Assembly: GCF_003255815.1 (NCBI RefSeq)
Contig: NC_037681.1
Span: forward strand, 86,807,194 to 86,871,193
Source: Theropithecus gelada
Taxonomy: Eukaryota > Chordata > Mammalia > Primates > Cercopithecidae
Direction: 5' to 3'
DNA length: 64,000 nt
Notes under the pieces: model-generated
Seen by the model: only the letters and a program-made list of their open reading frames with translations
Databases searched by the model: none
Told to the model about the DNA's origin: nothing
Part shown: positions 46,946-59,126 of the stretch, piece after piece
Position numbering within the stretch: position 1 is the first letter of the stretch
Layout: each line of letters begins with the position of its first letter
Made by a program: the position numbers and the translations under genes

Positions 46946-46970
46946 ACAAACATTCACACACACACACACA
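46944..46970. repeat. (CA)n run at Alu tail
   Basis: ACACAAACATTC then about eight CA units, probably grown out of the Alu A-tail. Confidence 0.85.
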
Positions 46971-49900
46971 GAGATACATATGTATAATGTATATTTAAGG
47001 AAGTAGAGAAAAATATGACCATGCTGTGGAAATAAATGGAAGATATAAATAATATAAATCAGATGCAAATAAAACTTCTATAGATGAATGTTAAAATATT
47101 TACAATGATTACTACATTGGATAGAATGCACAGCAAATTAGACACTGTGGAAGAAAAGAGCAGTGAACTTGATTCCATCTTTAACTATTCAAAATAAAGA
47201 AACGGGAGCAAAAAGGAATAAAAATAATGAACAAGTTTCCAGTGATAGGTCGAAAAATATTGAGTGGTCTAAATGTAATTGAAGTCCTAGAAAGAGAGAA
47301 AATGTATATACAGAAAAAAATTAAAGGACATAGGGGCTAAAAATTTTCAACTATGATGAAATCTATAAATCCACAGATACAGAAGCCAGCAAATATTTCT
47401 ATTCCATTCAGAATAAATATAAAGAAAACTATGTCAATGTACCTCCTAATATAATTTATATAACCAGTGACAAAGAGGACATCCTGAAAATAGCCAGAAA
47501 TAAAATACACAGTATGTGTAGAGAAGAACAACAACAAAAAGAATGGTAGCAGACTTCTCATAAAAAAAGAACGAAGTCAGAAGACAATATAAGATATGAT
47601 AAGGTACAAGAAGAAACTGTTAACCTAGAATTGTTTACCCAGTAAAAATATCTTTCACAACTGAATGAAAAACAGAATTTAAACAGTTTTGCCAGCAGAT
47701 CTGCACTATAAGAAATGTTAAAGGAAGTTCTTCAAGAAAAAGTAAAAGGACACTAGACAGAAATTTTGATCTGTACAAAGAAACAAAGAGCTCTAGAAAT
47801 GGTAAATAGGTCAGTAAATCTAAAAGCTATTTTCCAAAAATTTGAAACTCTTTAAAAGCAAATACTCTTTAAAAGATAATATACGACTGTTTAAAGCAAA
47901 ATGGATAACCATGTATTAGGGACTTGTAGCTATGTACAGAAAAAAAGGTATGAAAACATTAACACAAATGAAACGAAAGCAGGGGGAATACATTGTGTAA
48001 AATTCTTATACTCTACTTGAAGTATAATATTACTTGAAGGTAGAAGGTGATGAGTTAAAGGTATATAACAGCTAGAACAACCCATGAAAAAAAAAAACAG
48101 AAGTATAGATCATTAACCAATACTACAGATAACATGAAATTATTTAGAAGGTCAATGAATTTCAAAGAATTCAGGAAAAGATAAAACAGCAGAATTGATG
48201 GGACAAATAGAAAAAGAATAATAAGATAATATATTTTGATGTAACATATCAATATCTATATTAAATATAAACCATCTAAATACTTTAGCTAATAGGTTGT
48301 GATTGTCAGTTTGTATGAAAACAAAAGAACCAACTACACACTGCTACAAAAATGTACTTTAAATACAAATGCAAAGGTTGAAAATAAATAAATAGAAAAA
48401 GTCATATCTACTGAAAATTAGACAAAAGCAAGCTATCATGACTAAACTAATATCAGATAAATTAGACTTTAAAAGAGAAAAAGAGGGATGTTTCATATTG
48501 ATTAAAAGATTAGCTTATAAAGATGCTTAAAAACCTAAATGTGATTGTATGTAATAACATTAAAACACATAAAGAAAAACCAAAAGAATAGAAAAGAGAA
48601 ATATGCAAATCTACAATTACATTTGGAGATTTAAACTCTTCTTTCTCAGTTACTGATAAAACAGGTAGACAGAATATCAGTAGACATTCAGGAGATGTGA
48701 ACAGCATTATCAACCAATTTGACCTAATTGATATCTACGGAATAAATTCATCTAGCAACAGCAGATTATAGATTCTCCTCAAGTGCTCCTGGAATGTTCA
48801 CTAAAGTAGACCATATTATGGGCCGTAAAACAAGTCTCAATAAGTTTAAGAGAAATGAAATTACACAAAGTACATTTTGTGACCACAAACTGGATTGTGG
48901 AAAAATATGTGGAAAACCCCCAAATATTTGAAAATTATGCAACATCATTCTAAATAGTCCATGTGTCAAAAAAGAAATGAATTACAAACTATTTTAATGA
49001 ATAAAAATGCAGACATCGTATCAAATTGTGTGGGATGGAGTTAAAGCAGAAAGAAACTGAGAGCATTAAATGCTTATATTAGAAAAGAACAAAGATCTCA
49101 AATCAGACATCCAGTTCTTGATCTTAGGAATCTAGACAAATAAAAGCAAATTAAACCTAAAGCAAGTAGAAGGAAGAAAAATAAAAAGATAAACAGAAAT
49201 CAGTGATATTTTTAAAATTTGAAAACCAATAAAAAGCAATAAAATCAATACAACAAAAAATTTATCTTTGAAAATGTTAATAATATTGATCAATCTTTAG
49301 CCTGACTAACCAAGAAAGAGATAATACAAACCAATCAACATCAGGAATGAAAGATAGGATATTATTATAGATATCACATTATTATAGACATTAAAAGGAT
49401 AAAAAGGAAATATTATGAGCAACTGTGCCTATAAATGATATCTTAGATGAAGTAGAAAAAAGTCTTTGAAAGATAGAAACTTCCAAAACTCACTCAAGAA
49501 GAGAGATATCCTAATATTCCTATATCTATTACAAGGGAATTGATGTCATAATTAAAAGCCTTCTGAGAAAGAAAAAAGCCCAGATGCCTTCTCTGAATTC
49601 TACCAACATTGAAGGAATAAATAGTACCACCTTCTACGAAGATTTTCAGAGACAGAAGTGGAGAAAAAGGTTTCCAACTAATTTCACAGGACCACAATTA
49701 CTCAAGTAGTAAGTCAGAAAGAGACACCTATAGACTAGTATGCCTCATGGACATGGTGGCAAAATTTTTAATAAGATACTAGCAAATTGTATTCAGCATT
49801 ATATAAAGGAGGATAAAACATGGTGACTAATTTGCAAGGCTGGTTCCATATTTGACAATCAATTAATGTATTTCACTATATCAACAAACTATTGAATTAA

Positions 49901-50405
49901 AAAAAAACTATCATCAAAAGCAATACAGAAAAAGCATTTAACAGCATTCAATGTCTTTTCATGATAAGATCTCACAGCAAAATAGACACCAAAGGAAACT
50001 TCTTAAACATAATAAAGAACATCTACTGAAAAAAGAAATCTACAGCTAGCATCATGCTTTATGGCAAAAAATCTGATAGCTTGCTCCCTCAGATTGGGAA
50101 CAAGACACATATTTCCTTGTAATAACTTTATTTATGTGTGTAATAGAGGTTCTAGTGAGTGCAATAAGGAAAGAAAAATAATTGAAAGGTACACAGATTG
50201 GGGATGAAGAAGTGAAATTATCTTTATCTGTAAATGACATGATAGTCAATGTAGAAAATTCTAAAGAATCTATGAAAATGCTCTAGAACTAATAAGTAAG
50301 TGTACAAAAGTCACAGGATACAAAATCAATGTACAATAAATCAATTAGTATTTTTACACACTAACAATGAACAATCAGAAATTGAAACTGAAAAACAGAA
50401 CCATT
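46971..50405 (+). mobile_element. L1M main body: 5' region, ORF1/linker and ORF2 part
   Basis: Continuous plus-strand old L1: AAATTAGACACTGTGGAAGA, GACATCCTGAAAATAGCCAG, TAACCTAGAATTGTTTACCC, TGCCAGCAGATCTGCACTAT, TTAAAGGAAGTTCTTCAAG, TATTAGGGACTTGTA, ATCAGATAAATTAGACTTTA, GACCATATTATGGGCCGTAA, AAATCAATGTACAATAAATC. It runs from the 5' part through ORF1 and into ORF2, ending near 50405 without a 3' UTR. All frames are broken. Together with 45240-46031 and 46530-46654 it forms one copy of about 4.3 kb. Confidence 0.88.
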
Positions 50406-50984
50406 TAAGGTTATCTTAAATATTAATATTATAAATTAACATTTGTAATAGTTATTCTGATTAATATTTGTATTTGTATATCCATGTCCCTATTTATAAT
50501 TATTTCCTTAAATTAGATTTATAAAAAATATCAGTGTATTAAAGTAATAAATAATACATTTAAAAAAATAACTTATTTTCTCCTTTTGACAAATGTAAGA
50601 TTGGTTTATTCTGTGCAAAGCTTAAAAAACTACAGCTGTGCAACAAGAAAATAACAATGGGAAATATCTACTAATAAAATTTTAGTGTATAAATATTTGA
50701 AATTTATTAAATTATAAGAATAATATTTTCCAGAGTTCAAAAAATAGGGATGAAGTTTACGATTGATTCTTCCCTAAAATGTGTACTTTTCTCCACTTCC
50801 TCCGAAGTAAGTGGATGCTGATCTTAACGATGGGTACAACCTAACCATGGAAAGATAATTTTATCTATAATTCAAATAATAATGAGTTAGATGACATCAC
50901 TGTAGTCTGAGCAATAGATGAACTTCATTAGTTAAACTGCAATTAGTGCTGTGGATGAGGTGCCGAACTGGTCAAATCCAGCAT
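50406..50984. other. Very AT-rich unassigned DNA
   Basis: About 75-80 percent A+T to 50750. It may be further L1 decay, but no landmark is certain. Confidence 0.45.
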
Positions 50985-51987
50985 CTATTTTAAAGTACAT
51001 TTTTGAAGGCAGAGTTGACAGGACTCACTGTTAGATGGATGTGGGGTGTGTGTAAAAGAAAATGACTCCATGGTTTTGGTGCAGAGAAACTAAAGGTGTA
51101 ATGAAAGTAGTTACTAAGATGGCAAAGACTGGGAGAAGGGCATCTTCGAGTCGAACATCTAGTGTTCTCTTTGGACAAGTTATGTTTGAGGGTGTTGAAC
51201 TCACGAGAGCTCTCTGGGGCTTCAGAGAGAAAGGCTTGTGTTAGAGATGTAAACGTGTGGATTATCAGTGTAGAGATGGTATTCAAACCTATGACTAGTG
51301 AGCAGATGAGCTCACTCAGGGAGTGACGTGGCTAAGAGGGCCAAGGAGTAAACTCTGATACTCTCCAAATTTTAGAGTATGTAAAATGAAGAACAGAGAA
51401 ATTAAGAAGTTGTAGCCAGTATGATAAAAGGAAAAGAAGGAGGTATAGTATATTGGAAGTCAATTGTAGAAATGTTTCAAGAAGGAGGAAGTGGCCTACT
51501 GCTTTGTATTCTAAAATGCTTTTGGAGGTGGAGTAACAGGAGGAGTAAGTCCCGACAACTGGATTTGGCAAAAACCATTTCGGTGGGATGTTCATGACAG
51601 CAGCCTAGTATAGACGACTGCTGGGGTATTTTGCCCTAAAGAGAATCAGATAATTAGGGTGGTAGATGGAGGGAGATGTGGGGAGATTGATTTTAGGTTG
51701 GGGTATAACATAGAATATTTGTGAGCTAATCATAATAATCTGGTAAAGAGAGAGAAATTTATGATGTAGGAGAGAAGGGGATAATGTCAAGGGTGATAAC
51801 TGTGAGAGGTTGAGGAGGAATGAGATTCCATATGCAAAGAGAGAACTTGACAAAAGACAGGAGGGGGCCACTTCTTGCATTGCAGTGGAAGAGAAGCAGA
51901 GAATGGGAGTATCAATGCAGATAAATGGTGGATTTGATGTTAGTTCTTTCAGGCAATTCTTTTCTGATTACTTTTATTTTTCATTAG
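50985..51987 (-). mobile_element. L2 ORF2 fragment, minus strand
   Basis: Plus-strand landmarks GATGGATGTGGGGTGTG, ATGACTCCATGG, GAGATGGTATTCAAACC, ATGTTTCAAGAAGGAGGAAG, GGTAGATGGAGGGAGATGTG and ATGATGTAGGAGAGAAGG are the reverse complement of decayed L2 reverse-transcriptase coding. The MLT2 LTR abuts the right end. The minus-strand frames at 50990-51880 are remains of this ORF. Confidence 0.75.
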
Positions 51988-52455
51988 TGTATTAGTCAGG
52001 GTTCTTCGGAGAAGCAGAACCAATAGAAGATATGTGTGTAGTTATAAATAAAAAGAGATTTATTGTGGGGATTGGCACACATGATTATGGAAGCTGAGAA
52101 GTGACATCTCTAAGCTGCAGAACCAGGAAAGCCAGTGAGTATAATTCAGTCTGAGGCTGAAGGCCCGGGAACCAGGAGCTCCAATGTCCTAGGGCAGGAA
52201 AAAATGGATATCCATGCTTAAAAAGAGAGGGAGATAATTCCTCCTCCCTCTTCTTTTTTGTTCTATTTGAGACCTCAAGGAATTGGACAATGCCTGTCCA
52301 TGTTGGGGAGAGCCAAGCTTCTTTACTCAGTGCACTGATTCAAATGCTAATCTCTTCTGGAAACACCTTCACGGACATGCCCAGAATTAATGTTTTACCA
52401 GCTATCTGGACATCTTGTAGCCTAGTAAACTTGATATATAAAATTAACCATCACA
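51988..52455 (-). mobile_element. ERVL LTR (MLT2-type), minus strand
   Basis: Plus-strand text begins TGTATTAGTCAGGGTTCTTC and ends TATAAAATTAACCATCACA, the inverse of an MLT2 LTR starting TGTGATGGTTAATTTTAT. Landmarks in between: GGAACCAGGAGCTCCAATG, TTTGTTCTATTTGAGACCTC, CATGTTGGGGAGAGCC and GATTCAAATGCTAATCTCTT. Length is about 468 bases, a solo LTR with no internal genes. No clean TSD. Confidence 0.85.
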
Positions 52456-52679
52456 TTCAGAGAAAGAAGAAATAAATTTATCAGATGGGAGGAGGGAGAG
52501 AGAAAAAGTGCTAGACATTTGAGAAGAGATGAAAAAGCATGAAATACTCACGTATGAAATACCTACACATCATATGCACATCAAATATGTATGCTCCAAA
52601 AGTGTAAACATACATACATTTGTCAGAATTTAATCATATAGTACAACTATATGTTTGATAAAGTTTTTTTATCTTAACA

Positions 52680-52810
52680 AGTTTTGTGCATCTTTTTATA
52701 GAGTACAAATACTTAAAAGCCATTTGGTACATATTGTCAAATTGCCTTCCAGAAGGTTGTTCAAATTTACTCTCATCAGCAGTACATGAAAATATAAATC
52801 CCATTGCATA
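52680..52810 (-). mobile_element. L1 3' fragment, minus strand (short)
   Basis: AAATTGCCTTCCAGAAGGTT, CAAATTTACTCTCATCAGCA resembles the antisense L1M 3' UTR 'ATTGCCTTCCAGAAAGGTTGTACCAATTTACACTCCCACCAGCA'. Confidence 0.55.
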
Positions 52811-52854
52811 TTCAATTCACTAACATGGACTTTTAAGATGATATTTCACATTAA

Positions 52855-53495
52855 AATGGTAATATGGGGATATTATGAACAATTTTATGCCAATAAATTC
52901 CAGAACTTAGATGAAATAGACAAATTCCTTGAAAAGAAAGACACAATGTATCAAAACTTAGGAATTAAAAAATCTGAGTTTCCCTAAGTCTATTTAATAA
53001 ATTGAAATTGTTACTAAAAACTCTACCACAAAGAAAACTCAGTTTAGATGGCTCCACTGAATTCTGTCAAATTTTAAGGAAGAAATAATACCAAATTTGC
53101 ACATACTCTCTTTGAAAGTAGACTAGAAATGGACAATGAGGGAATACTTCTCAATTTCCCTGATGCCACAACCTAATGAAGACATTATAGTAAAAGAAAA
53201 TCACAGACCAATATTGTTCATGATCATGAACAAAAAGATCCTTAACAAATCATTCATAAATTGAATTCAACAATATATGAAAAGTCTAATACATTATGAC
53301 CAACTGTACTTTCTCCCAAGTAGGCAAGGTTGTTTTAACATTCAAAAGTTAATTAATGTAATTAATAATATTAGCAAACTAAATAAGAAAATAACTATTA
53401 TCACAATAAAGGCGGACAAGAAAACACTTGACAAAATTTAACAACCATTCATAACAGACACTCAGCAAACTTGAAAGGAGCTTCCTAAAATGTTG
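52855..53495 (+). mobile_element. Old L1 ORF2 fragment, plus strand
   Basis: GAACAATTTTATGCCAATAA, GATGAAATAGACAAATTCCT, TTAGATGGCTCCACTGAATT, GCACATACTCTCTTTGAAA, GACCAATATTGTTCATGA and AGGTTGTTTTAACATTCAAA are the ORF2 palm-domain coding order, broken by stops and indels. Confidence 0.8.
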
Positions 53496-53691
53496 TCTCA
53501 TTAAAATTTTCATTTTTATTTGAAATACTGAGGTTATAAAATCCCTTTATATGTTCATTAGTTTTCTATTTTCTCTTCTTTGAGTAATCTATTCAGGGCC
53601 TATAAGGGATATGGTGTTTATCTTATCAGTTTATATCATCTAGCAATATGTCGTAAAGTCTGCTAATATTCACCATCTAGTTCTATTTTCT

Positions 53692-53760
53692 CATAGTTAA
53701 GCTATATGGTGGGAAGGGGGCACATAGTTAAGCTATATTTTCCAGTCCCCTTCCCACCAT
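53692..53760. repeat. Overlapping direct and inverted repeat (template-switch scar)
   Basis: CATAGTTAAGCTATAT occurs at 53692-53707 and 53723-53738. ATGGTGGGAAGGGG (53706-53719) is the exact inverse of CCCCTTCCCACCAT (53747-53760). Confidence 0.85.
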
Positions 53761-54135
53761 CTTTGTATCAAGATGAGACCATGTACCTGAGTTTTGGGCA
53801 AAGAAAGGTGAGCAAAAATATGTATGCCACTTACAAGCCTGCCCCATGCAATACAGGTATTCTATGTAAAACTTCATGAAATCACTCTGTCTCTGCCTCT
53901 ATCTCCTGTTTGGTATAAGTCAAGTATTCTGAGGACATAGATAAAGATACATATAAACAGATTAGATCTCTGAGTTACTACTTGTAGGCGAGACATCCAG
54001 AAGACCTGCACAACCAGGAGCCATCTACAATGGACTTTGGTACAAATAAGAAATAAACTTTTGCATGAAGGCATTGGGATTTGGAGATGTTTGTCATAGC
54101 TGTTAGCATTACATATAAACTGCCTTGCACAGCAC
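53735..54135 (+). mobile_element. Old LTR-like repeat, family not named
   Basis: GATGAGACCATGTACCTGAG, TATGTATGCCACTTACAAGC, AGGAGCCATCTACAATGGAC, AAATAAGAAATAAACTTTTG and GGATTTGGAGATGTTTGTCA follow a known mammalian LTR-like repeat with an AATAAA near its 3' part. I cannot name it. Confidence 0.45.
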
Positions 54136-54189
54136 TGACCTGTCATACATATCTTTCTCTTCTAAATATTATCTTATGTGAATAAAAAG

Positions 54190-55330
54190 ATACATAAATG
54201 TTTTTCTCCTTCTTTTAAAAAATGTCTTCTATATTCCAGGCACTATTTTAGGCACTGAGGTTATAGCAGTGGAAAACTGATAAAAGAATCTCTATCTTTG
54301 CTGTGTTTACTTTTCAGCAGGAAGACATTGACAGTAAATCATTAAGTAAAGTTATAATTTCATGTAAAGTAAGTGCTATGGAGAAAAAGAAAGCAGAGAA
54401 ACGAATGGGGGATATCATGGTGAGTGTTCATTTCAAATCATGTGGTCTGTGAAAGGCTCATTGAGAAGGTGTCATTTAAACAAAGACTTAAGGGAGATGA
54501 GTGAGTAAGCTATGGAGATATCTGGAGGAAGAATCATTCATGCGTAGGATACAATAAATAGAAAAAAATTCCCAAGGTGGAGCATGCTTAACATGTTCTT
54601 AAAAACACATTCAGAAGTCCAGTGTAGCTAGAGCAGAATGAGCAGGGCAGAGGTGACTATGAGATGGTATCAAAGAGGTAAGGTGTGGGTGGGAGACCAG
54701 CAAGGTCTTCTGGCCATTGCGAGGATCTGGGCTTTCCCTCTGAAAGACACAGAAGCTATTGTTGAAGGTCTGGCATGACAGACTCTGGCTAATGTGACAA
54801 TCATGGACATTAGGTGTCAAGAGCAAAGCTGAGGAGGTCACTTAGAGACCATGACAATCATTGAGGTGAGAGATGATGGGGGCTTGGATCAGGGGAGTTG
54901 CAGTGTAAGTGGTAAGAAGTGGCCAGATTGTGGATATATTTTGAAGGTAATAGCCAACAGGATTTCCTGCTCAGTCAGAGGTGGGATGAGAAAAAAAGAG
55001 GACTGAGCGACTGAAAGAATGGAATTGCTACTTTTTTGAGATAGGGAAGGCATGCTTATATGGGGAAATCAGGAGTTTCATGAAAGTCTGTTATGTTTCT
55101 TAAACTTTCAAGAGGAGATGTCAAGTAGGCAGTTGAATCTGATACATGAATCTTTAGTTCAGGGGAGAGGTCTGGGCTGGAGACGTAACATTTCCAAGTA
55201 TCCCGCACTTTCTCGTATTTGAAGTCATAGTTCAGAATGAGATCACCAGGGAGTGAGCAGAGATAGAGAACAAGATGAAGGACTGAGCCTCCTTGGGCTT
55301 ACAGTGAATGGGACACTGTTCGGATGTTAA
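54190..55330 (-). mobile_element. L2 3' end and ORF2 C-terminal part, minus strand
   Basis: Left to right it runs from the L2 tail (CCAGGCACTATTTTAGGCAC) through GAGAAGGTGTCATTTAAAC and TATGGAGATATCTGGAGGAA to ATGTCAAGTAGGCAGTTGAA and GAGGTCTGGGCTGGAGA. The minus strand of 54853-54904 reads TATPLIQAPIISHLNDC, close to the conserved LVQATIISRLDYC stretch of L2/CR1 reverse transcriptases. The frame is otherwise broken. Confidence 0.82.
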
Positions 55331-56729
55331 TTTTGTCCCATGTTCTGAGTGCTCTAGTATGCTCTTAGTCAATGGAATCTCATGCGGTGGATTAGATCTT
55401 ATACTCTGGGCACCATAGTGCAAACTCCCTTAGCTAACTCCTGCTCTAAGTTGTCACCAAATCAAGGGTATTTGCAGAGGTGTGGCTTTATCTGATGTAT
55501 TCCCTCTGCCATTTATTGTATTTTGCACACCTTTTGATCTTTTGTGGCCGATAAAGGCATGCAGATATTGACACTGGGCCCACAACAAAGAAACAAAGGC
55601 AGGTTGTCATTCTGGGCATTAAATGCAAATTTTGAAGTCACTGTAAGTGCCTTCACTGAAGTGACTGAGGAAATGAAGATAAAGGTTAGCAGAGGAAACT
55701 AGAGGCCCTTTGATATTATGAAATGTGCTATAAATACCGCTGCAGCCTGTGGGGATCATCCAACAAGTGTAATCAACAGTGGCTCCAAGACACTGTGGGA
55801 GGACACATTCATGACCTCAAGAGATTTAAAGAGCACAGAACAGCCATGGCCAAGAACACATTTCCATAGAGGTTACAGAAAGCTGATGCAGCTAGTGCTA
55901 CGTACTCCAAGACACAAAGTACATTCCTCCAACCCCACACAGGGTGGTAAACCATGTGCCTATTATATTGATGACAAATCACTTTACCAGTTTGCCTTTG
56001 ATTTTGTTACATTTTCTAACATAAAATATTACATGTTTTATGTAGTCAAGTACACAGATTTTAAAAGTTTCTTCCATGGTTCTTACGCTTACAAATATTT
56101 TTCAATCCAATTTACTTCTAGTTTTTCAAGAATCAATATCATTTTTAATTATTGTATGATACTCCATACTCCATCAATCAAATGTCTCATTGTTTTTGTT
56201 GCCATTGCTTTTTAATATTGTCTTCCCCCATTGGTTATGAGGAGTCCTTAGGTATGTGAATAATGGCTGAAGTCTCCATCTTGAACTCAGACTCTTCTGT
56301 CCCATTCATTCTCCCACCTTCTCATTGGAACTTCGTTTATCAGCATCCTTCCAGAAATGGAGTGTCACTGACCCGTTAGCACTGTGGAAGGGGATTTCTC
56401 ATAACATACTAATTCACTCTCCTTTTGACAAGTTTCTTACTTTCTCCTAGGACATGCACAATTCCTCTGAGGATTTTCTGGCTGGCCTGTTCTTCTCAGT
56501 GATGTCAGTGTCTGAGTTTCAGGGTCCTGAGCAACATACTTTTCTTGACATGATGAACTCACACATCCATGACTGCAAATCTTTATAATGAGGCCTGCCC
56601 TCTCCTCTCCTGAAGGGCGTTGGGTAATGCCAGAGCATGGAATTCTGGCTCTAGCTCCCATAGGCCGCAGTGATATGGCAGAATAAATACTAGTCTTTGG
56701 GTCTGAAGCCCAGAGCTGCAATCTTGCTT
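55331..56729. other. Unassigned DNA with the longest open frame of the window
   Basis: A 165-codon frame at 55718-56215 (+) has no recognised domain. Its second half is rich in Phe, Tyr, Ile and Lys, as expected from AT-rich DNA, and no splice or start context supports it. No named repeat was seen. Confidence 0.4.
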
Positions 56730-56835
56730 TATACCAGATTCAATGTGTCATCCACAGTGGCTTGGGTCATCTCTCTGAGCCTTACTGTCCTTACCTGTAA
56801 AAGGTGGACAAGGAACTTCACTGTCTCTAAAATGT
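56730..56835 (+). mobile_element. MIR fragment
   Basis: CTTGGGTCATCTCTCTGAGC, TTACTGTCCTTACCTGTAAA and AGGTGGACAAGGAACTTCAC follow the plus-strand MIR middle. Confidence 0.6.
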
Positions 56836-58017
56836 GTTTCCGATCAAAAGGTCCATCATTTTTTTGATTCAATCATATAGCATTTTACATTCCTTTTGGG
56901 GAATGTGAAACAAAATAGGAGAAGACATAGCTTGAAAAAAAAAAAAAAAGATTATCCTAAAACTGTTGGTAGGACCTCACTGTGCTCTGGTTCCAGGAGA
57001 GAATTATGCCCTAATGCCTTAAGGTATTAATTGTGTGTATTGAATTAACTTCTCTCCTAGGCATCTAGGATGGTACTAATTAAGTACCAGCTTTGGGAGA
57101 ATGAGAAAATAGTCACTCAAAACATTTTTTGTGTTCAGTGGTTCCCATAAGAAAATCCATTTGCACAATTGTATTAGGATTTGATGGTCCTGGTGTGGCT
57201 GGGGCTGTGTGTGTATTTCTCTATGTCTTCATGTCTTCATCTGTGTGTGTATATATATTTTTGTTAATGAAGGTGTTGAGATAGAAGGAAATTGCCTTTG
57301 AAATAAGCCAAATGATTCAGAGAGTCCATCTAGCCAGTGCAATTCTGCTTCTGTGCTTTGCAACACCTTGAGTTGTGCCCCTAATGTCCTTGTGTTTTCT
57401 CCATACGAAAAGCTTGCTCTGGGAAACTCACTCTCAAAATACGGGAGTATGACTCAAAGTTGTTCTCTTGGAACCTGGATGCAAACGAGCATTCCATTAC
57501 CAGAAGAGGTGAGGGAGTGCTTCAGTGTGCAGATAAGTCTGGAAAATGCAGGGTCCATCAAGTCTCTTTACTCCGGGACATCTCAGGGCCTTTTGCATGG
57601 TAGGTTCATTTTGTTATTCTGGCAAAGGCTATAGCAACATTTGCTAAATTTATGCATCTTTGGAATTCTTTGATGGAGAGATACCTCACTGAACAAAAAA
57701 TGAAAACTCGTATGCTAAAGTTCTATGTGGACTATCCCTGGAAAAGCTGTATTTTTAGCGAAGATTGGAATCTTGAACTGAATCTTAGAGAATAAGTTTG
57801 GAAAATTCTCTTGGCCAGTAGAGGTTATGCTGACTGAAGTCCCACTATGCTAGAGGATTGCTTCTCTACCTGTTGGTATGATTGACCCTGCTTTTGTCAC
57901 TGAGGGTACACATTACCTGCCTTTTAAAGCATGTCCCGTTTCCACTTGCATCCAACAATGAGAAACCACATTTTATTTTTGTTTTGTGACCAAATTCCAG
58001 TGGACAATGCTAAGTGC
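56836..58017. other. Single-copy DNA, nothing recognised
   Basis: It holds an A-run at 56934-56950 and a short TG/TA run at 57240-57260. No repeat body or exon is clear. Confidence 0.45.
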
Positions 58018-58028
58018 TGGCCTGCTGG

Positions 58029-58342
58029 GTTTTTTTTTTTTTTGCTTTGTTTGTTTGATTGTTTTTTTGTCTGGCTCTGTCACCCAGGCTGGAGTGCAGT
58101 GGTGCGATCTCAGCTCACTGCAAGCCCCACCTCCCAGGTTCACACCATTCTCCTGCCTCAGCCTCCCGAGTAGCGGGGACTACAGGCGCCCACAACCACA
58201 CCAGGCTAATTGTTTGTGTTTTTAGTAGAGATAGGGTTTCACCGTGTTAGCCAGGAGGGTCTCGATCTCCTGACCTCGTGATCCACCCCGCCTCGGCCTC
58301 CCAAAATGCTGGGATTACAGATGTGAGCCACCGTGCCCGGCC
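58029..58342 (-). mobile_element. AluY-type element, minus strand
   Basis: T-tract, then CACCCAGGCTGGAGTGCAGT, GCTCACTGCAAGCCCCACCT, GTTAGCCAGGAGGGTCTCGA, CCTGACCTCGTGATCCACC and CACCGTGCCCGGCC. The AAGC(C/T)CC and GTCTCGATCTCCTGACCTCG features are Y-type. TGGCCTGCTG (58018-58027, 58343-58352) is the TSD. Short Alu-derived frames here are not genes. Confidence 0.95.
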
Positions 58343-58352
58343 TGGCCTGCTG

Positions 58353-58756
58353 TTTCTTGAAGGAGTCCTTGACCCTCTCATCCTTAAAGATACAGGCAGA
58401 AGACAGACATCCCACCAACACCTCAGGAGGTAATTCCTACCCAGGGACCAAAGCTTTGTCTTATAGGATGCCCCTTCTCAACCATTGCTTCTGCTGTAAA
58501 TTGATCCATTAACCCTGACTTCATTGCATTACCCCCAAATCCAATAAAACAATTACCCCCCCCAAAAATAACAATGATGAAATAAAGTGGGTGTGAATAC
58601 ATAAGCACTTTTATAAGCAACCCAAAGTGAAACCTTTAAATAATCCCTTATGCATATATGCAAAAACTAGATTTTTATGAACATTACTTCTCTAGGTACA
58701 CTTTTTAAAGAAAGCGATACATATACTTTAAGGCCGGAATAAACAGAAAAAATACT
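58353..58756. other. Single-copy DNA between Alu copies
   Basis: Nothing recognised. A C-run lies at 58555-58562. Confidence 0.5.
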
Positions 58757-58865
58757 GCCTTGCCACTGCACTCCAACTTGGGTGACAGAGCAAGAATCTG
58801 TCTCAAAAAAAAAAAAAAAAAAAAAAAAAGAAAAGAAGAAAAGAAAGAAAAGAAAGAAAAATACT
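58757..58865 (+). mobile_element. Alu 3' end fragment with long A-tail
   Basis: TTGCCACTGCACTCCAACTT and GGGTGACAGAGCAAGAATCT, then about 25 A and a GAAAA/AAAGAAAG run. Only the last 45 Alu bases are present. Confidence 0.9.
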
Positions 58866-59126
58866 ATCTCAATGTCTTAAGTGAGAAACCAAAACCCTCA
58901 TGGTCTTAACATTTTATTCATAAGGAGATGTTTATAGTTGTTTGATCTGCTGACTAAAGGTTCATATTTGAAGCTAATTTATGATAATTTCTCAGATTTC
59001 TGTAGACATTTGAGAGCTAAGGCTGATGATGCAAAGGCTACCTATAAACAGAAGGGCCTAAAAAAAACTAACCCTCTCCTACATTTTCTGGACCAACTCT
59101 GAAGAAGACATTAAAAGAGGCCTTTG

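Noticed and set aside
51988..52455. ERVL LTR as part of a provirus with genes
   Set aside because: No internal gag, pol or env-like text and no second LTR in the window; it is a solo LTR.
55718..56215. 165-codon open frame, the longest in the window
   Set aside because: No domain, weak start context, residue make-up explained by AT-rich DNA in its second half, and no splice sites or CpG-codon signal. Some frame of this size is expected by chance in 64 kb.
57931..58250. Overlapping frames reading typical Alu peptides
   Set aside because: They are antisense Alu translation (SRLECSGAISAHC-like text), common and not genes.
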